This document shows positions 56,001 to 64,000 of a DNA stretch of 64,000 bases, one piece after another. The first letter of the stretch is position 1. Each line of letters opens with the position of its first letter. Origin of the DNA: Neckera pumila (Eukaryota; Streptophyta; Bryopsida; Hypnales; Neckeraceae); contig OZ018409.1 in the NCBI GenBank assembly GCA_963969595.1, forward strand, positions 1,180,501 to 1,244,500. Direction: 5' to 3'. The notes under the pieces were generated by a model. It made no database searches and was not told where the DNA came from. It saw only the letters and a list, made by a program, of their open reading frames with translations. The position numbers and the translations under genes were made by a program.

Positions 56001-58779
56001 TAATCTTGGAACAAGGAAAGGTACCTTCAATTTCTTTACACGTTCTCCTAAAGGCGCCAGTCCATGCAAAACATGACGAGCCAAATAGTCAGCAGAGCGA
56101 GCCTGTTTGAAGAAAGAATGCCGAAGCAGTTTTTCAGCGCTCGGACGTCTAGCTGGATCTTTCACGAGACACATTGCAATCATCTCCTTGAAGGACTGCG
56201 CACGAAACCCAACACTGATTACAATAGGCCACAATGTTATCAACCCACAAGTTGAACTACTTCAAAAAATTGTTTGCAATGATTCAGAGAATATAGTTGC
56301 TTCCTGCAGCTCGGAATAAGGGCGAGCTCCGCGGTTTATCTTCCACTGGGAGAAGCAAGACTCAATGATGGCCAGATAATGTTAAAATTTAACTATTGTA
56401 CAATACATTTCAAGCTCCACAATTGTAAGATTGTGAGAGCACAACCACCCCCCATAGAACAGGCCACAAATGCTCACAGCTCAAATCACCACAGAACTGA
56501 CTGATAAGAAGCGGCCAAACCTTTGAGAACTTTTTATCGCGCTCGCGGTCCAGACCAGGCGGTGCATTTTGTAGCGTCATCAACAACACCTGTAGCACCC
56601 TTCTATTTTCAGTGACAGTGTTTGCTCTCGACAGCAAAGTAAATTAGACTAATTACTTGAACAAAATGAGAATGTAGTCAGGATTTTTGAAGACAGGACA
56701 AAAAAAAAAATTTAATATCACACCCAGACATTTTACCAACAAACTCGAAAACAAAATAAAATGATAAAGTGTCTACCCATCGCAAGCCACTTTTATCATG
56801 AGACTACATAATCAAAAGTACCTTTATTGGAGGATACTTTGAGAAGGGAGCACACCCGTGAGCAAGCTCCAGTGCAGTAATACCAAAAGACCATATATCA
56901 GCCCTGTTATGCAAGGGGCCTCAACGATTAGAAAATGCCATTTATTCGACTTCAAGGCAACAAGTGGCTACAATTTCCAGAAAAGTCACCATTCTGTAGA
57001 GGAATCAAGAATCATGCTACAGATGCTTCACAAACACCTACGGGGACGTTAGGATACCAACAACAATATCCTTGCTAACCACAAGGCCCGCAGAGATCTC
57101 ACTTGAAGTCGTAGCCGTGAAGCTGTTCCATAACCTCTGGTGCCATCCTGAGCAGCAAAAGATTGCAAAATGTCAAAATTGTATCCTTAAAATAACTCGA
57201 ATCCATTTCAAAACTCATGTACTTTCGTAATCTCAGGGCCTTTTTCTCTTAACCCGATCCTGAACCCAGAAATGAACTGGGCTACCCTGAAATCTCAACG
57301 CACATGCCCCGTCACTTCAGTGTTTGGAACAATATCAACCTTCAAGGAAAGATTCTCGACTATTTAAATATCTCAATGTAAAGGCATTGACATAATCACT
57401 CAGTTGTAAGAAAGAGTCGGTATTCTCTTGTCCCTGGAAATATGGCAATTTCATGTACCAGCAAGGAGTTCCGACAAAAGTATTTCTGGTTCGCTGTCTG
57501 TCTCCAGTGTCAAACAAGCATGCGGAAACGCCAAAGTCACCAAGCTTAACAGCTCCAGTGGTATCAAGTAATATGTTGCCAGCCTGCACAGCACTAAGAT
57601 ATTCAGATTATAACACACTTGAAAGCAAGTGTATGTCGGAAAGCGGAATCAATTCTCCTTCGTTTCATTTGTTAGCTATCGATCTCTATATAAAACAATA
57701 GATAGCTCAGAATCACGATGGTGCAACAAATTATACTAACTAAAAAATGGTAAAAAAACGGATAGCGAGCTGCAAAATTAAGGAGCTCAAGACATGAAGA
57801 CAAGTCAGTCCTACACGAATAATCACACGGAAGGTATAATCTTTTCGAACAATTGTAGAAAAAGAGTCGCAGCACACAGGCGTACCTTCACATCCCGATG
57901 GATGTGACCATGGCGATGGAGATACTCTAGTGCTTTAAGTGATTCTTTCAAAACTGTTGCAATAACAGGCTCGTCAAAACCATCAGGAAATGCTGCTTTC
58001 ATGATATGTAGAAACGATCCTCCCGCCATGAACGGCATCACCACCCACAGACTTTGGTCGACCACAAAGCAGCAGTATGCTTTCACAACATTTTGGTGGT
58101 CAATTAGGCTCATTGTCTGAGCTTCACGGCGTATGTCATCCTGTAATAAACAATTCTTCAATTCTAATCAAGAGTGCTATCTCAATAAAATGAAAGCTTA
58201 ACTGTTCAAAATCCCGATTCATAGAAAAGTTATTGTTAACACTAATAGAAAACGAGAAGAAGAAACACATTTTGTGTGAAAATTATATCCCGATAGAAAA
58301 TAATACACCCGGGGTAAAGGTTAGGATCGCTTGCTTCAAAGCTACAAGGTTATGTTGTGTAATAAACCGAAGGACCCAACACCGCCCCTGAGTTCTCTCA
58401 TGAAAGTCAATGTCCTAACGCCATATAGTCCCTCCTCCTTACTTAGATCATGATCAGATGTATCCTTAATGTACGACGTCATTGTTCAACTAGTTTTTGA
58501 AAGGCTTGCCTTATCCCTGGACCAGATTCTACAGAGAATTAAGAAGCTTGCATTCAGTGAGTGACGGATTAACAGATCAGAAAATGTTACCAAGTTGCTG
58601 TTGCATTTCTCAAGGTCCAAACTTTTGATGGCGACAGTTCCATTGAAAGGAAGACAGAGTGCCCGGTACACTGTCGCAGTTACACCTTGCCCTACCTCCT
58701 CAAAAAGCTTATATGCCGATGCTAGTACCGGATATATTCGCTTTCCTGGCTGACCCTCTGAAACCACTTCTCCCCCCAT
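50002..58779 (-). CDS. OSR1/SPAK-like STE20-family serine/threonine kinase (plant BLUS1 family, long form), 22 exons
   Basis: Exons in transcript order: 58591-58779, 57886-58140, 57459-57583, 57103-57147, 56822-56903, 56521-56589, 56025-56195, 55504-55554, 55105-55173, 54700-54924, 54363-54439, 53937-54176, 53329-53489, 53059-53162, 52741-52782, 51980-52111, 51470-51521, 51226-51293, 50859-50915, 50482-50579, 50273-50324, 50002-50085. Introns are GT-AG and phases join to 815 residues. Kinase domain at about 24-280: glycine loop GQGVTATV (30-37), Lys52 in VAIK, HRDVK with Asp146, DFG (164-166), then GTPCWMAPEV. The tail has KGRFSVTS, the motif typical of the plant family, a Ser/Arg-rich segment, and a C-terminal Gln/Glu/Lys-rich, probably coiled-coil segment ending near [16 protein letters not shown]. 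The ATG is the first after an in-frame TGA upstream. Arabidopsis BLUS1 itself, acting in blue-light stomatal opening, is shorter; this resembles its long paralogues of unclear role. The small tail exons and the last acceptor are least certain. Confidence 0.9.
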
Positions 58780-61450
58780 TGATTCCAGCGCAAAGGTCTT
58801 TTGTGCTACCGTGAGCAGATATTCCTGAATCCCTCCTCCAACAAAAAGGGTCTTGATACAGCTACAGGTTCAATAGATGCCAATCAAAAAGTAGATTCTG
58901 AAAGGGATTTCTGCGAGCTAAGTCAAGACTAATACAAAATCTTAGTCTGCAGGTTTCCGTTGTGCTACATGACAGCTCATTCCAATACCTTGATGCTCCT
59001 TGTGAATGCAGTGTTTAGATAGATTATCAAGTCAAACGATCATACAGCAATGACCCGTCTCCACAAACGTATAAGCACTCACTTCACCGTAAATCCCCAA
59101 AAGTCATGAACTTGCCTAAACCCGTCAACCTAGAGCCTTTCCTCTGCTTACCGTAGTCTCAAATCTCAATTCTTCACTCGGAACGAAAGATCGTGTGATA
59201 TTACGAGATACATATCACATAGTGACGGTCCCTCCAATAACTCTCGGTATCAATGCAGACTGGGAACCATATTCAGCATTCCGGCCTGCATACAAGAACT
59301 CACCATTTAGTGCGAAGAGCAGTTTCATACGGCCTTGTGAAACCCACAAAAGCTCAACACATCGAATTACAACAACGAATGCCCTTCTAATTTTGCAGTT
59401 CATTTTGTCACTCAGAAAGGTCACCAAGAAAAGGTCTTGCTGTCCCCTGACCAACTTAATGAATCGGTTTTATGGCATTCCAGAAGATTCAAAAATTCAT
59501 CAGAATATGGCGAAAATGGCGTTTGACACGCGCTTCGTGAGAGTCATTTCACATTCCAGAAAATAATAGCTCATTTAAACGCGAATTGCGGGATAAGTTA
59601 AGTCCAAGATAACAATGAAACAGTAGTAAAATGCGTATATTGGGAAATTGGCTCCTTAAACGCAATACCTGAATTGCTCTGCACTTGGAACGACTGCGCC
59701 GCTCGTAATTCAAAGTGGAATACAGTAAGAATTACTAGTTCATAATCGTGCATTACTAGTCAAATTGGTCTGGATAGGACAAGCGGCGTCAGCCGGAAAG
59801 TCTCCTAAGACAATGTTATTGGCATTTCGAAGTTGAAGAAAAGAGAAGCGAATAGAGAATAAATAAAGATATTTCCTCGATTTTGAGCTCTTCAAGTCCT
59901 CGAAGTTAGCGGTTTCTTAGAAATTCACAGACCGAAAGTTAAGCCGTGAGGTTGATGATGGATGTTCCTGTGATATCTCTAAATTCCCCAATACCGACTT
60001 TGAGCCATGAATTATCGCACCAGCGAATCAGATGCTCGAGCATGTACATTGCTCAACCCGCAGCCTCTCGAGCGAAAATTGAAGACCTTGAGACAGCAAT
60101 TGATGTTCTCAATTAAAGGAAAGCAGACGATTTCGAACGTTTAGGGAATCCGGCCAAGTGCCAGTGATTGTATTTTACCAATTCCTGATCCTCAATGATC
60201 GCAGTTCAAAATTTCCGATCACTTCCAAAACACTTTCCAAAACACTCAGTCAGACCGTGCTTCTCTTTGAACCCGGCCGCCGCCAATCAAACGTTCTGTG
60301 GAAAACTGTACGAACGTCGACACTCTGACAAACTCTATCTTAGGTTTTAGCCGATTGCTGGACACCCGAAAATGATTTCTGGAATGCTGGCCGGAGCCCT
60401 GATGCGACACAAGCACGCTTCCAAGCATATAAACTCTAAACCAAGAGCGCAGCGGCAAAAAAACAAAAAAACGACCGTCCTGCTCGTCCACTACGGTTAA
60501 TTCTTCCAGATGAGGAGAAGCGGTGATCGTCAGCTCCAACTCTGATTTAAGACAATGAATGTTCCTACCATCGCACTTGCACGAGCAGGAACACAACCAC
60601 TCCATATACGACGCCCTTAACGCTATCATCAAACTGAAACTTCATCATCGTAGAGCTTTGATCGTACCGATGTGGAAAATATCGCCGCAAATTCAAGATA
60701 ATCTCTGTCAAGCTAAGTGACTCCCCCGTCAATCTGCGTTTCGGAGCCTCCGGCCAACCGCGGCTGTACCGAACATACCACGGCCACCACGACCACAAGA
60801 ACATCATTGCAAGCACCAAAACAATTGTACTCCACCGTTAACAATTTAAATCGCCTTGTTCAACTAAAAGCAGCACACACCAAATGAAATTAAACACTCC
60901 TTCCGCAAATAAGCACCAAAGACTAATCATCACCTCAGCTCCAAAACTAACTTCGAAGGATCGTTTCCTAACCTCTCACAGTACATGGGAACTTCCCAAT
61001 CGCCGCCTGCACACGACCTCCACCCAGCAGACATGCATCCTACGAAGAAACATCCAACTCCAAAGTCCACTTCAAGCTAGGCAGACTCCCCCCGAGCTTG
61101 GTCGATCGCCCTGGCCTCGCTCTATCTCCCTCGATGCTTGGTGAAAAGCCACGCGACTCGTCTCAAATGAATCGCAATCGTTCCAATGCAAATTCAGCAG
61201 AGCATCGCTTTGCAGTCATACAGCGACAATGAGCGCAGCGAGCACGGCGAACTCACAGATTCCGCTCTCACAATCGTCCTCCGTCGCGCTTCTAGCTAGA
61301 GCTCTGCATTACAATCAATGCATGTTAGAGCTTCCACTGGGCAAATGGTTCTTTTCACACCGTCTTGTCAGACAGTCCAGCCGTTTACCTTTCGGTAATT
61401 TGCAGTACTGTACGGATACTAGATTGGTTCTTACTTCGTAAATGAATTTA
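58780..61450 (-). promoter_or_regulatory. upstream region and probable leader of the kinase gene
   Basis: GC content stays above the intergenic level to about 61300, which suggests a long leader, possibly with an untranslated intron. Open frames here (around 59215-59566 and 60246-60819) show no family I recognise and overlap on both strands. I cannot place a transcription start. Confidence 0.35.
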
Positions 61451-63962
61451 GTGTGAGATTCAGTTCACTACAGTACAGTACTGTATTTTTTCACATCGAA
61501 ATGATCGAATGTTTCTGTCAGAACAAACTTTATTTAAAAAAAGTATAATGGCTTCACTGTAAAAAGACTGGTATTCCGATCTACTCACTAAGGTAGTCTG
61601 CTCTTAAACCGACCATTTAAGAGCTGATTGCCTTTTGGGGAAAGCTAGACTTCTTGAAACAATTTTCAACAAATTTTTGTTGGAAGAAAACTGAAATTGG
61701 CATCTAATTCAAGTCATTTCATATTTTTTGGACCTTTGTGAAATTAGTTACAAATTTTTGAAGTTGAAACATAATGGTCACTCAAACCGATCACTTCTTG
61801 AAATGTACATGGCTAGTACATTGAAGAAAGCAAAATTTACCTCTATGTCATGATTGCTTTTAGAGCCCGCTCACTTTTAGAGCAGACTACCTTATACACA
61901 AAATTCAATAGCCTTCAGAGAGGCTGCCTTTGCCTCTTTGAAGTCCTCATCCATGAAATGCATCTTGTATTGCAAGGTCAGTCGTCAGGCAATTAATAAA
62001 AATGACTTCATTAATTCAGCCAATTTCAACAACTCAATTTGAATCTTGCCCTTGGAATCAATGTCCGACTACTAAGAATTAGTTTTTTTGTTAGAACCTA
62101 ATTAAATTTTGCAATTTGCATTCATTAATTTTCCAATGGAAAGATTGATCCACCCTATTTTGTAATTGCCTTATCATGTCCTGTCAATCAAACCTAAACT
62201 AAACTTATTAATTCCATTGTACATTTCGACCCACTACTTCCTACAATCTGACAAAAAACAACACTTGTAAACTAGCTACTGATGGTGTAAAATATACTAC
62301 ACCATTTCATCCGTTGGATGAGATGGTATAATACTTTCCATGCTGTTCTGTTGGGTGGAAGGCAACCCACAAGGCTGTTACTGAATGTTATGTAGACATC
62401 ATAAAATTCTTGAACAGAAAGAATTACCCTTCTCTATAATAGCACAATAATATAAATATACCATAACATTCAGTAGCCTTCATTATTGCTGCTTTTGAGT
62501 CCTCTAATGAAGTTCATCTAATGGTTTTTATTGGCTTCATTTTCATTTTTTATTGATTGCTTTTATTACTATTTTTATTGATTTTAATGGTTTTAGGGCT
62601 AGCGATTTTTTTCATGACAATTTTTTGTAAACCTCTCATCATTCTCATGCGTTTTGCTGTGTGCCCCTCTGTAGCTATTAATGGAGGATGAAATGATATA
62701 GAATATTCTACATCATTCTGTTGAGGAAAGGGCAACCTAGTTGTAGGCTACTGGATGCTATGATTCATGTTAGAATAGCATCATTTGGAGAAGGTTTTTC
62801 ATTCAAGAATTTGGTAGCGAGAGTTTTTGAGGTGATGATGAGATGGTTCATATGTCATGATTTGGTTAATAACAAGTGAAGTCTCATCACTTGTATGCTT
62901 CTAGCTTTTCCAGGTTTCTTTTTATACTTGTTTTTTTTATTCTCAATTCGAGAGACTACAAAATTTATTTATAATTAGGACCACAAAGTATGGCAAGCAG
63001 AGGATCTTCCAGCATGCTAGCTTTGGGCATGCAAGCAGTTCAAAGAATGTTATGGCTAAAAATAATTTTAAAATAAATAGTTGTTGGTAAAAAGAAAATG
63101 CAATCAAAGTGGCTTGCAACAAATGGATTTTACTCAAGTAGTGACCACAGTACCCTCATTACAAACTATTACTTTCCAGAATGCCGCACAACTTCGACAC
63201 TTCATTTTTGAAGTAAAAAAAATTTTGAATGGAAAAAATTCTAGATTTTGCCCACTTGGGGGCCTGAACCGTACAGCACAAGGGAGCATGGTAGTAACTC
63301 GTTATCATCTTCATGAACAGTCCACATATCTTAAGTGTATGTATTTCATTTGATAAGCAATAAGAGCATCGGCTTGGTTTTGTTTGTTTGTTTTTTGCTT
63401 TGATTCTGGGAATATTGTTGTACACCCTATTGTATCATTGTAGGAGGCTTGTCTGATGATTCCAAGGTGCTTTCAATGAAGAAAATTCCCTTTTTTTTCT
63501 TTTTCTTCTGGGTATTTATAATATTATATGGCCTCGAAAACCGACCTGATGTGGATGTGGCGGGTCTGAGAAGAACGGACCTAAATTTGGTTGTCTGAAA
63601 GGTTCCCTGCGTGGGCGGCGCAGCCAGCAATGCCGACTTTAAAGTCAGGTTAAGTTATGAGGTGCTGTCTGACAATGGTGATGCCATTTGGTACAGTGCT
63701 GGTTTGGCCCGTTACAAATTTGTGATGCCATTTGGAAGGGAGGATGCTAAATGGTGACTTCGAAGGTGGGCCCTGTGGGCCAAATTTACCCGGGGAAAAT
63801 GCAGGAATTTTTTATTTGCCACAAAAAAAATTTTGCAAATTTTGAATTCATATTTGCAATCAAAGATCGTAAATTAGTAAGGAGAGGTCTGCATTATACC
63901 CTAAATATGGTACAAAATAGGAGGCTTTTTGTACATTCATCTCGAAGAACACAGAATTCATC
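61451..63962. other. AT-rich intergenic DNA, no gene seen
   Basis: A diverged direct repeat pairs about 62320-62400 with about 62685-62765 (both contain 'GATGAGATGGTATA/GATGAAATGATATA', 'CTGTTG', 'GGCAACC' and 'TACTG(G/A)ATG'). GC rises slightly after 63530 without a coding signal. Confidence 0.45.
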
Positions 63963-64000
63963 ATTAGGGGACATTTGAGGCCTCTAGAAGACTGCGAGTT
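63963..64000 (+). mobile_element. left end of a family D element running off the window
   Basis: CATTAGGGGACATTTGAGGCC, then TCTAGAAGACTGC, resembles the left end at about 45690 (CATTAGAGGAAACACGTGGCC, then TCTAGAAGGCTGC). The rest lies outside the window. Confidence 0.45.

Noticed and set aside
59195..60819. Open frames upstream of the kinase gene as a separate gene
   Set aside because: They overlap on both strands, are short and lack recognisable domains or convincing splice partners.
1..64000. CRISPR arrays, bacterial operon structure or organelle DNA
   Set aside because: No regularly spaced repeats with unique spacers were seen. Genes are intron-rich with nuclear-type splice sites, and no rRNA or tRNA cluster is present.

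Overview
This is nuclear DNA of a land plant. The protein-coding genes are split by many short GT-AG introns and their exons are clearly richer in G+C than the very AT-rich intergenic DNA. The gene content is plant-like: a DNA topoisomerase II, a peroxisomal short-chain dehydrogenase of the SDRA/IBR1 type ending in SRL, and an OSR1/SPAK-like (BLUS1-family) STE20 kinase with a long tail. CACTA, copia, SINE and miniature inverted-repeat elements fill the space between them. Compact genes in AT-rich repeat-laden DNA, plus an F-box/kelch relic, suggest a bryophyte such as a moss. That placement is an inference and not secure.

Layout. 1-10.2 kb: repeats only (TTAA-flanked elements, a CATTAG-end miniature element, a SINE) and a GC-rich repetitive patch at 4.5-5.6 kb. 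10.2-19.8 kb: TOP2 on the + strand with its upstream region, reconstructed as 23 exons and 1448 residues. 20.9-21.6 kb: an inverted-terminal element. 23.2-25.5 kb: SDRA/IBR1-like gene on the + strand, 6 exons and 253 residues, with a TATA box. 25.7-39.3 kb: transposon-dominated DNA (two adjacent full-length TTAA elements, a decayed copia RNase H, a possible LTR split by another TTAA element, and CACTA fold-backs). 40.2-41.35 kb: an F-box/kelch pseudogene. 41.4-49.4 kb: a dense array of elements, including a 751-bp near-perfect hairpin, a 1.4-kb CACTA element with ATC duplications, a smaller hairpin, and two copies of a second TTAA family. 50.0-58.8 kb: the kinase gene on the - strand, 22 exons and 815 residues. 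58.8-64 kb: its GC-richer upstream region, then AT-rich DNA with no recognised gene.

The three intact genes look like unrelated housekeeping or signalling genes and do not form a cluster. The most unusual content is a set of non-autonomous elements bounded by TTAA and starting CCCC...GGGG. This is the piggyBac signature, which to my knowledge is hardly documented in land plants. They fall into at least two end-sequence families, about 930 and about 970 bp long, with a fold-back derivative and solo ends inside introns. All exon models were built by hand from splice sites, reading-frame continuity and family conservation.
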